DNA of 64,000 bases from Maledivibacter halophilus (GTDB lineage: Bacteria; Bacillota; Clostridia; Peptostreptococcales; Caminicellaceae), in assembly GCF_900167445.1 (NCBI RefSeq), contig NZ_FUZT01000013.1, forward strand, positions 1-64,000, given 5' to 3'. Shown piece after piece: positions 25,657-34,155 of the stretch. The notes under the pieces are model-generated. The model did no database searches, was not told the DNA's origin, and saw only the letters and a list, made by a program, of their open reading frames with translations. The translations under genes were made by a program, and so were the position numbers. Position 1 is the first letter of the stretch; each line of letters opens with the position of its first letter.

Positions 25657-26229
25657 ATGGAGAAAATATTTAAGAAGAGTTCATTAAAAACTATACTTGT
25701 AATCTCGGTATTTTTAATAATTACATTATTTTTAATGAAAATGGGAATTAACAATAAAAAAGAAACAGTATTAGCACATAATAATGATAATATACAAATA
25801 TTTATAGGAAATGTAGATGTTGAAGGCGAGGGGGTTAGTGTAACACTTAAAGATAGAGAGTCAGATGAAATAAATAATAATAATATTATTCATGATATTG
25901 ATTTGATAGAAGTTGTAAATTTATTAAATTCTGCTGGTGCAGAAGTCATATCTATAAATGATGAAAGATTGCTTTTAACAAGTAAAATAGAAGCAAATAA
26001 AATGACAATTAAGATAAATGATACAGAGTATACTAGCCCATTTAATATTAAAGCTATAGGAGATTCTGAGATATTAAGTAATGCGTTGACAAATGAAACA
26101 AGTTATCTAAATTTATTGAAGGAACATGTAGAAATAGAAATAGAAAAGCATAATAAACTATATATCCCTAAATATAAAGGTAATATATATTTTAAATATG
26201 CAAAACCAGTTTATGATAAAATTGACTAA
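25657..26229 (+). CDS. DUF881 family protein
   Basis: A 190-residue protein of the DUF881 (YlxW/YlxX-like) family: an N-terminal membrane helix (about 11-28), then the conserved core GEGVSVTLKDRES, IIHDIDLIEVVNLLNSAGAE, VISINDERL, YTSPFNIKAIGDSEIL. Family members are extracytoplasmic, membrane-anchored and often near division or spore-formation genes; their function is not settled. I chose ATG 25657 over 25648 on spacing to TTAGGAG. It is isolated here and ends at an 18-base perfect stem-loop. Confidence 0.85.
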   Translation: MEKIFKKSSLKTILVISVFLIITLFLMKMGINNKKETVLAHNNDNIQIFIGNVDVEGEGVSVTLKDRESDEINNNNIIHDIDLIEVVNLLNSAGAEVISINDERLLLTSKIEANKMTIKINDTEYTSPFNIKAIGDSEILSNALTNETSYLNLLKEHVEIEIEKHNKLYIPKYKGNIYFKYAKPVYDKID

Positions 26230-26245
26230 TAAGTATAAAGTTTTA

Positions 26246-26297
26246 TTCTAACAAAATCTCCTTCAGATTATTCAATTAGAAGGAGATTTTGTTAGAA
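26246..26297. terminator. Eighteen-base perfect stem-loop terminator
   Basis: TTCTAACAAAATCTCCTT pairs perfectly with AAGGAGATTTTGTTAGAA, with a 16-base loop. No strong T-run follows on the plus strand, but the stem is very stable and lies between converging genes. Confidence 0.7.
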
Positions 26298-26323
26298 TGT
26301 TAAGAATATAAGAGTTTTAATTT

Positions 26324-26777
26324 TCAAATTATAGAATCATCTGCTAAAGGGCCAGATCTAACATTTAGGTGACTATCAAGATCGTTTAAAACAACCTTCG
26401 CTGGCCAAGATCAATCTCTACTAGGTTTGCTTTCTAAATATTTTGCTTTAACATAACCAAAACCACTCATAATAAATTTCCCTCCTTAATTATAAATATT
26501 TATAAATTTTTTAATGAAAAATTTAACCTGATAAATTTTTTACGTCATAGTTCCCTTGAACACATATACCAAGAGACCTAGTGTTGTGGCTTTTACAATG
26601 TGCTCCTATAGTATTTTCAGGCCTGCCCCTATGAATTTCGCCATCTTTAGGTACTAAGAAATGATAGCCAGATCCACTCCATCCCCTTTCTAGATACCAT
26701 CTATGTATGTCATTTTTTAGCTTTTTTAGGGAGCACAATGAAAAAGCAAGAGTTATGATACCTAAATTGTATCCCAT
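26324..26777 (-). pseudogene. N-acetylmuramoyl-L-alanine amidase with SH3b domains, degraded
   Basis: The upstream piece (26523-26777) has the amidase_2 core: DIHRWYLERGWSGSGYHFLV and GEIHRGRPENTIGAHCKSHN, including the Zn-ligand histidine regions, but the N-terminal catalytic strand (IILHHTA in relatives) is missing. The downstream piece (26324-26470) reads FGYVKAKYLESKPSRD, an in-frame TGA, then VVLNDLDSHLNVRSGPLADD, which are halves of two SH3b repeats. These are remains of one phage- or spore-type lysin broken by truncation, deletion and a nonsense codon. Confidence 0.75.
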
Positions 26778-27108
26778 AGTTTTATCTAAAACCCATACAC
26801 TTATAGCAGAAAACCAGCAATCTCAATAGTAATATTCAGAATTAAGGTTTATGATACAGTTCATTACAAGCATTGTAAATACTAACCTTTAAAAATGGCT
26901 TTGACAAAACAAGCAATTCATTGTAAGTTTATCTTATAGCGAATAGTGAAATAAAAGTATTAAGGGGGTATCAGGGTAGAGAAATAAGAATAATTAGATA
27001 AAAGATGATGAAATGTTGTGATTTTATATAAAATGAATACATGGGTTGAATTATGTATGACTTATAGGTTAAAATATTTATGTGAAAATAACAAATAAGA
27101 GGTGTGAT
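26778..27108. other. Gene-free stretch before plsC
   Basis: No gene found. A possible promoter TTTGACAAAACAAG... with TTATCTTATA about 17 bases on is near 26900-26940, and a purine-rich AAGGGGG at about 26960 has no start codon after it. It may be leftover DNA from the decayed element upstream. Confidence 0.3.
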
Positions 27109-27825
27109 ATGGTTAGAACAATTATATGGGTTATATATTTTATTATCAAATTATTGCTAATAACACCAAAGCTTATAAAGCTTAAATCACTTGGAAGGCA
27201 AGATAAAATAGAGGAGAGGGATAAGCTAGCCTATAAAGTGGCTAGAAGCTGGGGAAGAGACTTAATAGAAAAAAGTGGATCCAAAGTAAAAGTTATAGGA
27301 GAAGAGAATGTACCAAAGGATAGACCTGTACTCTTCGTTAGTAATCATCAAAGCTATTTAGACATTCCTATTTTACTTGGATACATAGATAAACCAAAGG
27401 CTTTTATAGCCAAGAAAGAGCTTTCAAATATTCCACTATTTAGTACATGGATGAAAAGTCTACAATGCGTATTTATTGATAGATCTGATATTAGACAGTC
27501 ATTAAGAGCAATAAAAAAGGGGATAGAGCTTTTAAAGAAAGGGTACTCATTTGTTATATTTCCTGAAGGAACTAGAAGTAAAGATGGTAATTTGATGGAA
27601 TTTAAACCTGGAAGTCTTAAAATGGCTATCAAAGCTAAGGTTCCTATAGTACCTGTTACTATAAAGGGAGCTAATAAAATAATGCCAAGGGGTAAGATAG
27701 TAATAATTCCAACTGATGTAGAAATAATTATTTCTAAGCCAATATTTATAGACGATGGTATAGCAAAGGATTCTAAGGGCTTAACTGAGCAGGTATGGAA
27801 TACAATTAATGATAATTTAAAATAA
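27109..27825 (+). CDS. plsC: 1-acyl-sn-glycerol-3-phosphate acyltransferase
   Basis: A 238-residue membrane-associated acyltransferase that adds the second acyl chain to lysophosphatidic acid in phospholipid synthesis. Motif I is SNHQSYLDIP (HX4D catalytic pair), motif II IDRSDIRQSLRAI, motif III FPEGTRSKDG and motif IV VPIVPVTIKGANK. There is one N-terminal helix (about 6-22). I chose ATG 27109 just after AAGAGGTG rather than GTG 27082. It is monocistronic and ends in a perfect-stem terminator. Confidence 0.92.
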   Translation: MVRTIIWVIYFIIKLLLITPKLIKLKSLGRQDKIEERDKLAYKVARSWGRDLIEKSGSKVKVIGEENVPKDRPVLFVSNHQSYLDIPILLGYIDKPKAFIAKKELSNIPLFSTWMKSLQCVFIDRSDIRQSLRAIKKGIELLKKGYSFVIFPEGTRSKDGNLMEFKPGSLKMAIKAKVPIVPVTIKGANKIMPRGKIVIIPTDVEIIISKPIFIDDGIAKDSKGLTEQVWNTINDNLK

Positions 27826-27826
27826 A

Positions 27827-27857
27827 AAATGCTATTCAAAATTTTGAATAGCATTTT
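27827..27857 (+). terminator. Terminator after plsC
   Basis: Perfect palindrome AATGCTATTCAAAATTTTGAATAGCATT followed by a run of T, starting two bases after the stop. Confidence 0.9.
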
Positions 27858-27985
27858 TTATTTTAATTACATAGTAGAAATCACAGCTAAAAAACTTAGT
27901 ATCTAATAAAAATAAACTAAAGGTTATTTTCAAAATAATTATAAATAATATAAATAATTTAACCAATAGAGGTAAAAATAAATAT

Positions 27986-28399
27986 ATGATAAGTAGATTT
28001 ATAATTTATGGACTTTTAGGCTGGTGCATTGAAATTCTTTGGACGGGTTTTGGTTCTCTTTTAAAGGGAGATGTTAAATTAACAGGAAGGACATATATAT
28101 GGATGTTCTTCATATACGGGCTGGCGGTATTTCTTGAACCTATTCATGAGCGAATAATGAGCTTTAATATTTTTTTAAGGGGAGGGTTATATACTGTATT
28201 GATTTTCACCATAGAATATTGTACGGGATGGGTGTTAAAAAGGGTATTGGGGGTATGTCCATGGGATTATAGCAAATGCAGCTTTTCCGTTAATGGCTTA
28301 ATAAGATTGGATTATGCACCTGCTTGGTTTATAGCAGGACTAGTATTTGAAAAAATTCATATTGGGATAGAAAGGATAAGCAGTGTTATTAATATTTGA
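27986..28399 (+). CDS. PF06541-type membrane protein (CmpB-like, putative ABC permease)
   Basis: A 137-residue membrane protein with four to five helices. The start FIIYGLLGWCIEILWTGFGS and the CPWDYSKCSFSVNGLI..LDY segment are signatures of PF06541 ('ABC_trans_CmpB'), a family of unproven transport function. Length is at the short end of the family. AGAGG lies upstream of the ATG. Its stop codon lies inside the left end of a family-2 repeat element, so the element has supplied the 3' end of the gene. Confidence 0.75.
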   Translation: MISRFIIYGLLGWCIEILWTGFGSLLKGDVKLTGRTYIWMFFIYGLAVFLEPIHERIMSFNIFLRGGLYTVLIFTIEYCTGWVLKRVLGVCPWDYSKCSFSVNGLIRLDYAPAWFIAGLVFEKIHIGIERISSVINI

Positions 28400-28516
28400 G
28401 GAAATTGTATAATTACCTTTCCCCGGAAATGATTATTACATATAGTTTCAAAATCTACAAAGTTATACTATATATTATACAATTTTGCCAAGTTAGAATT
28501 ATGCAATTTTCTCAAA
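28393..28516. repeat. Family-2 terminal-inverted-repeat element
   Basis: Left end TTTGAGGAAATTGTATAATT and right end AATTATGCAATTTTCTCAAA are imperfect inverses. Just inside the right end is a second, related ATTATACAATTTTGCCAAGT. The same architecture is found at 38997-39124. Confidence 0.8.
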
Positions 28517-28608
28517 TATATATAAATATATGTATTATTAATTTAAAATGTAAAATACTAAAAATTGTATAGAAAAATTAATATTAATTGCAAAATGGAG
28601 GTTTGTAT

Positions 28609-31600
28609 ATGACGAAAAAAATGAAGACCATGGATGGTAATGAAGCTGCTGCATATGTTTCATATGCCTTTACAGAGGTAGCATCAATTTATCCTATAAC
28701 ACCTTCTTCTCCAATGGCTGAGCTTGTAGATTTGTGGTCAGCAAACGGAAAGAAAAATATTTTTGGTCAAAGAGTTAATGTTGCTGAAATGCAATCAGAA
28801 GCAGGGGCAGCAGGTGCAATGCATGGTTCATTACAAGGTGGGGCTTTAACTACTACCTATACTGCTTCACAGGGATTGCTTCTCATGATTCCAAATATGT
28901 ACAAGATGTCAGGAGAGCTGCTGCCAGGAGTATTTCATGTAAGTGCTCGTTCCCTAGCTGCTCAGGCCCTATCAATTTTTGGAGATCATCAGGATGTAAT
29001 GGCAACTAGACAAACGGGCTTTGCACTACTTGCATCAAGTAGTGTTCAGGAAATAATGGATTTAGGTGGTATTGCCCATCTTTCAGCTATTAAGGCCAGA
29101 GTTCCTTTTCTACATTTTTTTGATGGTTTTAGAAATTCCCATGAAATTCAAAAGATCGAAGTATTAGACTATAAAGACCTGGAAAAGCTTTTAGATTATG
29201 AAGCTTTAGAAAAATTTAGAAATAATTCGTTAAATCCAAATAGGCCTGTACTTAGAGGAACTGCACAGAATCCTGATATATATTTTCAAAATAGAGAGGC
29301 TGCAAATCCTTTCTATGAAAGAGTTCCTCAAATTGTTGAAGAATATATGAAAAAAATAAGTGAAATAACAGGAAGGGAATATAAGCCCTTTAATTATTAT
29401 GGACACCCTGAGGCGGAACATGTAATAGTAGCAATGGGCTCTGCTTGTGCAGTTATAGAGGAAGTAGTGGACTATCTTATTTCAAAGGATGAAAAGGTTG
29501 GTCTTATAAATGTTCATCTCTATAGACCATTTTCTGAAAAATACTTCTTTGATGTATTGCCTAAGACGGTTAAAAGAATTGCGGTTCTTGATAGAACCAA
29601 GGAGCCTGGAGCAGTTGGTGAACCCCTTTATGAAGATGTCAAAAGCCTATTCCATGGAAGAGAGAAGAGTCCTATTATAGTAGGAGGTAGATATGGACTA
29701 GGATCTAAGGATACAAGGCCTTCCCAATTTATAGCTGTATTTAAAAACCTTAAGAAGTATGAGCCAAAGGACCGCTTTACTATTGGCATAATAGACGATG
29801 TAACCTATACATCATTAACTGAAGAAGATATAGTAGAAACTACTCCTAAAGGAACAATTAGATGTAAGTTTTGGGGGCTTGGATCTGATGGTACAGTCGG
29901 AGCCAATAAAATGGCTATTAAAATCATTGGTGACAATACAGATATGTATGCCCAGGGATATTTTTCCTATGATAGTAAAAAATCTGGAGGGACTACAATT
30001 TCCCATTTAAGATTTGGAAGCGAGCCAATAAAATCCTCTTATCTTGTTTATGAGGCCGATTATATAGCATGTCACAATAAGTCCTATGTGAATCATTATG
30101 ATTTGCTCAAAGGACTTAAAAAGGGAGGAACATTTGTGCTGAATTGTCCTTGGGATGAAGAGGCACTTGATGAAAAACTTCCAGACTCAATAAAGAACTA
30201 TATAGCTGAGAATGAAATAAACTTTTACATTATAGATGCAATAAGTATAGCTCAGGATATTGGTCTTGGTGGTAGAATCAATATGATTATGCAGTCTGCA
30301 TTTTTTAGCCTTGCAAAGGTAATTCCTATAGAGGATGCAGTAAAACATCTAAAGAAATCAATAGATAAAACCTATGGTGCTAAAGGTGAAAAAATAGTTA
30401 AGATGAACTATGATGCTGTGGATCAAGGAATAAAGGGGCTTAAAAAGGTAAATATACCAGATTCGTGGAAAGATGCTAAAGAGGATCATATAGATACACA
30501 GATTAAAGAGGAACCTGAGTTCGTTAAGAATATTCAAAGACCAATGGCTAGACATGAAGGCGATGAGCTTCCTGTAAGTGCATTTACAGGTATGGAGGAT
30601 GGAACATTTCCCCTCGGCACTACAGCATATGAAAAACGTGGGATAGCTGTTATGATACCTCAGTGGCAAACAGATAAGTGTATACAGTGTAATCAATGCT
30701 CATTGATTTGTCCCCATGCAGTATTAAGACCATTTTTATTAGATGAAGAAGAAAAAGGAAAAGCACCTGATACATTTGAAACAAAGAAAGCTATTGGTAA
30801 AGGATTTGAAGGTTTAGAATATCGTATGCAGGTGAGTCCTCTTGACTGTACCGGTTGTGGTAATTGTGCAGATATTTGTCCTGCACCAAAGAAGGCTTTA
30901 GTAATGGTAGATGCTGAAAAAGAAATTGAAAGACAAAGTGAAAATTGGGAATATGCAGCAAACAATCTTAAATATAAAGATGATTTAATGAACAAATATA
31001 CTTTAAAGGGAAGTCAATTTGCAAAGCCTTTATTAGAATTCCATGGAGCATGTGCCGGATGTGGTGAGACAGCTTATGTAAAGCTTGCAACACAGCTGTA
31101 TGGAGACAGAATGATTATAGCAAATGCCACAGGCTGTTCTTCAATTTGGGGAGGAAGTGCGCCTTCAATACCATATACAACAAACCATGAGGGCAAAGGT
31201 CCTGCATGGGCCAATTCCCTTTTTGAAGACAATGCAGAATATGGATATGGAATATATTTAGGAGCAAAGCAAATCAGAAATCGCCTTAGGGATATAATGA
31301 AACAGGGAATAGAATCAAATATAGATAATCAATGTAAAGAGGCTTTTGAAGAATGGATAAATAATATGTATGATGGTGAAAAATCTAAAGAAGCATCTAG
31401 AAAACTATTACATATTATAAGAGCTCCTAAATATAAAGATAATATGATAATAAAAGAAATACTGAAAAAGAAGGATTATCTGGTAAAACCTTCAGTTTGG
31501 ATTGTTGGTGGAGATGGTTGGGCCTATGATATTGGATACGGAGGCTTGGATCATGTATTGGCTTCTGGAGAAGATGTCAATGTACTTGTAATGGATACAG

Positions 31601-32145
31601 AAGTCTATTCAAATACAGGAGGACAATCTTCAAAGGCAACTCCAACGGCTGCAGCAGCTAAATTTGCAGCTTCGGGTAAGAAAATTCGTAAAAAGGACCT
31701 TGGTATGATGGCCATGAGTTATGGATATGTATATGTGGCTCAAGTAGCCTTTGGCTCCAATATGAATCATACTACCAAAGTATTTAAGGAAGCAGAAGAA
31801 TATAAAGGTCCATCTTTGATTATTGCCTATGCTCCATGTGTAAGTCACGGAATTAAAACAGGTATGGGAACAACGGTGGCTCAGGAAAAGAAAGCAGTAG
31901 AAGCTGGATATTGGCATCTATATAGGTATAATCCAGAAATTAAGAGGGAAGGTAAAAATCCATTTGTATTAGATTCTAAAGAGCCTCAGGCTCCATTTAG
32001 AGAATATATAGAAAGTGAAATAAGATTTGCGAAAATACAAAATACATTTCCAGAGATTGCAGAGGAGTTGTTTAGTAAGGCTGAGTCTGATGCTAAGGAT
32101 AGGTATCAAACCTATAGAAGACTTGCAGATATGAAGTATAATTAA
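28609..32145 (+). CDS. nifJ: Pyruvate:ferredoxin (flavodoxin) oxidoreductase, first copy
   Basis: A 1178-residue single-chain PFOR that converts pyruvate plus CoA to acetyl-CoA, CO2 and reduced ferredoxin in the cytoplasm. It is full length, with the N-terminal domain I (AAYVSYAFTEVASIYPITPS), two ferredoxin-type clusters (CIQCNQCSLICPHA and CTGCGNCADICPAP), the third-cluster cysteines CAGCGETAY, and the thiamine-diphosphate site GDGWAYDIGYGGLDHVL...SNTGGQ. TGGAGG precedes ATG 28609. A paralogue lies at 59702. This copy has less uniform codon choice than the second, so it is probably the less expressed one; a role with another keto acid or in another growth phase is possible. Confidence 0.95.
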   Translation: MTKKMKTMDGNEAAAYVSYAFTEVASIYPITPSSPMAELVDLWSANGKKNIFGQRVNVAEMQSEAGAAGAMHGSLQGGALTTTYTASQGLLLMIPNMYKMSGELLPGVFHVSARSLAAQALSIFGDHQDVMATRQTGFALLASSSVQEIMDLGGIAHLSAIKARVPFLHFFDGFRNSHEIQKIEVLDYKDLEKLLDYEALEKFRNNSLNPNRPVLRGTAQNPDIYFQNREAANPFYERVPQIVEEYMKKISEITGREYKPFNYYGHPEAEHVIVAMGSACAVIEEVVDYLISKDEKVGLINVHLYRPFSEKYFFDVLPKTVKRIAVLDRTKEPGAVGEPLYEDVKSLFHGREKSPIIVGGRYGLGSKDTRPSQFIAVFKNLKKYEPKDRFTIGIIDDVTYTSLTEEDIVETTPKGTIRCKFWGLGSDGTVGANKMAIKIIGDNTDMYAQGYFSYDSKKSGGTTISHLRFGSEPIKSSYLVYEADYIACHNKSYVNHYDLLKGLKKGGTFVLNCPWDEEALDEKLPDSIKNYIAENEINFYIIDAISIAQDIGLGGRINMIMQSAFFSLAKVIPIEDAVKHLKKSIDKTYGAKGEKIVKMNYDAVDQGIKGLKKVNIPDSWKDAKEDHIDTQIKEEPEFVKNIQRPMARHEGDELPVSAFTGMEDGTFPLGTTAYEKRGIAVMIPQWQTDKCIQCNQCSLICPHAVLRPFLLDEEEKGKAPDTFETKKAIGKGFEGLEYRMQVSPLDCTGCGNCADICPAPKKALVMVDAEKEIERQSENWEYAANNLKYKDDLMNKYTLKGSQFAKPLLEFHGACAGCGETAYVKLATQLYGDRMIIANATGCSSIWGGSAPSIPYTTNHEGKGPAWANSLFEDNAEYGYGIYLGAKQIRNRLRDIMKQGIESNIDNQCKEAFEEWINNMYDGEKSKEASRKLLHIIRAPKYKDNMIIKEILKKKDYLVKPSVWIVGGDGWAYDIGYGGLDHVLASGEDVNVLVMDTEVYSNTGGQSSKATPTAAAAKFAASGKKIRKKDLGMMAMSYGYVYVAQVAFGSNMNHTTKVFKEAEEYKGPSLIIAYAPCVSHGIKTGMGTTVAQEKKAVEAGYWHLYRYNPEIKREGKNPFVLDSKEPQAPFREYIESEIRFAKIQNTFPEIAEELFSKAESDAKDRYQTYRRLADMKYN

Positions 32146-32173
32146 AGGAAAAGCATAAAGTAATGATAAACAG

Positions 32174-32212
32174 TAAGATCATGGGAAGCATCATCTCCAT
32201 GGTCTTATTTAT
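32174..32212 (+). terminator. Terminator after the first PFOR gene
   Basis: Stem TAAGATCATGG / CCATGGTCTTA (one G-T pair), 12-base loop, then TTTATT. Confidence 0.65.
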
Positions 32213-32233
32213 TGCAACTTAGAATTTAGAGCC

Positions 32234-32258
32234 AAAAAAGCGTCTAAAGACGCTTTTT
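32234..32258 (-). terminator. Terminator after the DUF3787 gene (minus strand)
   Basis: AAAGCGTC TAAA GACGCTTT stem flanked by A and T runs, starting four bases from the DUF3787 stop; active on the minus strand and possibly on both. Confidence 0.8.
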
Positions 32259-32261
32259 GTA

Positions 32262-32429
32262 TTACTTTTGATTTTTATCTACCCAACCCTTTGCATTTTC
32301 AACTTCAAAAACACTTGGGAGAGGAACTCTTGAAACTTTTTTTATATTTTCAATATTAGCCCATGCTGCTGTTTCATGATTTTCAATCGATGAAGACATA
32401 TTTTTTTCTTTATATCTATTATCTGTCAT
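32262..32429 (-). CDS. DUF3787 spore-surface-type small protein (TAAWA motif)
   Basis: A 55-residue protein. The sequence ENHETAAWANIENIKKVSRV then PLPSVFEVENAKGWVD contains the TAAWA signature of DUF3787, a family linked to clostridial spore surfaces (CDIF630_02480-like). It is highly charged with no membrane segment. A strong AAGGAGG lies six bases before the ATG, and its own terminator follows. It is probably made in the mother cell during sporulation; no promoter class could be read with confidence. Confidence 0.8.
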   Translation of the reverse strand: MTDNRYKEKNMSSSIENHETAAWANIENIKKVSRVPLPSVFEVENAKGWVDKNQK

Positions 32430-32475
32430 TTAAATCCTCCTTTTTAATTTTATAATATGCAAAGGAATTACATAA

Positions 32476-32640
32476 TATAGGGATATAAGTAAAGACTTTA
32501 ATTTATATAAATTAAGCTTTACTATGTGGACTCTATATAGATATTCCAGTAAAACTATTAATTTATACACATGAAAAATCCTTAAAATCTCTAGATATTT
32601 TGATATGAATAAATTAAGTTTTACTATGGGAAATCTATAT
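32476..32640. repeat. Family-1 elements in tandem, copies D1 and D2
   Basis: D1 (32476-32542) is a short form made of the two arms almost back to back (GTAAAGACTTTAATTT / AAATTAAGCTTTACTATG). D2 (32536-32640) is the full form with arms CCAGTAAAACTATTAATTTA / AAATTAAGTTTTACTATGGG. They share the boundary TATAGAT. They fill the gap before mnmA. Confidence 0.85.
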
Positions 32641-32737
32641 AATTAAAATTTCTTTTCTTAATTATTATTTGTTAAATAATAAAATATATATGCTATTAAA
32701 ATTTGGAATAAAATTTTAAAAGGAAGGAATGATTAGT

Positions 32738-33832
32738 GTGGACAAAAAAATAAGAAATACTAGGGTCGTTGTGGGAATGTCAGGCGGAGTAGATTCATCT
32801 GTGGCAGCATTAATTTTAAAAGAAAAAGGCTATGAAGTAATAGGTATCTTCATGAAAAATTGGGATGAAGAGGATGAATTTGGTTTTTGTACCGCAGCGG
32901 AAGATTATGAAGATGTTAGGAAAGTATGCTCTCAGATAGATATTCCCTACTATACAGTTAATTTTCAAAAAGAATACTGGGACAGAGTTTTTACTTATTT
33001 TTTAGATGAATATAAAAAGGGACGTACACCCAATCCCGATGTTCTATGCAATAAGGAAATAAAATTCAAGGCTTTTTTAGACTATGCATTGAAGCTTGGG
33101 GCTGATTATCTTGCTACAGGTCACTATGCTAGAGTGGATTTTCATAATGGAGAATATAGACTTCTTAGAGGAATAGACAAAAAAAAGGATCAAACTTATT
33201 TTTTATGTGCATTAGGACAATATCCTCTTTCTAAAGCTAAGTTTCCCATTGGTCATCTTACTAAAGATAAGGTAAGGGAGATTGCTTTGTCAGCAGGATT
33301 GGAAACTGCTGATAAAAAAGATAGTACAGGAATATGCTTTATAGGGGAGAAAAATTTTAAAGAGTTTTTAAGTAAATATTTACCTGCAAAAGCAGGAGAC
33401 ATAAGGAGTATTTCCGGTGAGCTATTAGGAAAACATGATGGACTTATGTACTATACTATAGGACAAAGAAAAGGCTTAGGTATTGGGGGAAGAGGATCAG
33501 GGAAGCCTTGGTTTGTTGCTGGTAAGGATGTTAAAAGTAATATACTTTATGTTGCTCAAGGGGCCGACAATCCAGCTCTTTATTCAAAGGGATTAATAGT
33601 TAATGAAATGCATTGGATAAGTCCAAGAAAACAAAAAAATACATTTGAATGTACTGCAAAATTTAGATATAGACAATTAGATAAAAAAGTAGCTGTGTAT
33701 AATGAATTTAATAATAGATATAAAGTGATTTTTAATGAATCACAAAAAGCCATTACTAAGGGTCAGTTTGTTGTGTTTTATGATGGCGATATATGCTTGG
33801 GCGGAGGAATAATTGATGAAATACTAACATAA
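32738..33832 (+). CDS. mnmA: tRNA-specific 2-thiouridylase
   Basis: A 364-residue enzyme that thiolates U34 in the anticodons of tRNA-Lys, -Glu and -Gln, using sulfur relayed from a cysteine desulfurase. The ATP-binding P-loop motif GMSGGVDSSVAA is at about residue 12. The catalytic cysteines lie in PNPDVLCNKEIKF and KDSTGICFIGEKNF. GQRKGLGIGG and the C-terminal barrel follow. I chose GTG 32738 because ATG 32729 abuts the AGGAAGGA site. It is usually single-copy; here it is monocistronic behind tandem repeat elements. Confidence 0.95.
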   Translation: MDKKIRNTRVVVGMSGGVDSSVAALILKEKGYEVIGIFMKNWDEEDEFGFCTAAEDYEDVRKVCSQIDIPYYTVNFQKEYWDRVFTYFLDEYKKGRTPNPDVLCNKEIKFKAFLDYALKLGADYLATGHYARVDFHNGEYRLLRGIDKKKDQTYFLCALGQYPLSKAKFPIGHLTKDKVREIALSAGLETADKKDSTGICFIGEKNFKEFLSKYLPAKAGDIRSISGELLGKHDGLMYYTIGQRKGLGIGGRGSGKPWFVAGKDVKSNILYVAQGADNPALYSKGLIVNEMHWISPRKQKNTFECTAKFRYRQLDKKVAVYNEFNNRYKVIFNESQKAITKGQFVVFYDGDICLGGGIIDEILT

Positions 33833-33916
33833 AATTAAGGGGAATATTATATATACAATATTATAGTTTATGGTATAATATTAGCAGCAAATTTTAAATT
33901 TAAAAATAAACAACTT

Positions 33917-34110
33917 TATAGATTAGATTTCCTATAGTAAAACTTAATTTATGATCGCAGCCACTGAGAATTCTTTTGGCTCATGTAATAAACCTGTTTT
34001 AAATTGAATAACCAAAAGGATAAACAGGTTTATAAAAATCGCTCAAAAGAAAACCTCAGAGGCTACTTACTTTCTTAAGTTTTATTGTCGATATCTATAG
34101 AAGGTTTAAT
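33917..34110. repeat. Family-1 element, long form, copy E (about 190-base hairpin)
   Basis: Left arm TTTCCTATAGTAAAACTTAA continues into CAGCCACTGAG. The right arm CTCAGAGGCTACTTACTTTC continues into TTAAGTTTTATTGTCGATATC. An inner inverted repeat AAACCTGTTT / AAACAGGTTT lies between them, so the whole region can fold into one branched stem. A weaker AATATTATA / TATAATATT hairpin precedes it at 33843-33882. Confidence 0.75.
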
Positions 34111-34155
34111 AAATCTTTAAAATGAATATTAATTTGGAATATGGAGTGAACATAA

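Noticed and set aside
26411..26470. A 19-residue peptide gene with a good GGAGG site
   Set aside because: The same frame continues past a TGA into clear SH3b sequence, so it is part of the decayed amidase, not an independent peptide.
27354..27854. 166-residue minus-strand frame opposite plsC
   Set aside because: Shadow frame; plsC on the plus strand has all four catalytic motifs.
32476..32640. CRISPR array
   Set aside because: Repeats are inverted and hairpin-like, not regularly spaced direct repeats with unique spacers, and no cas genes are present.
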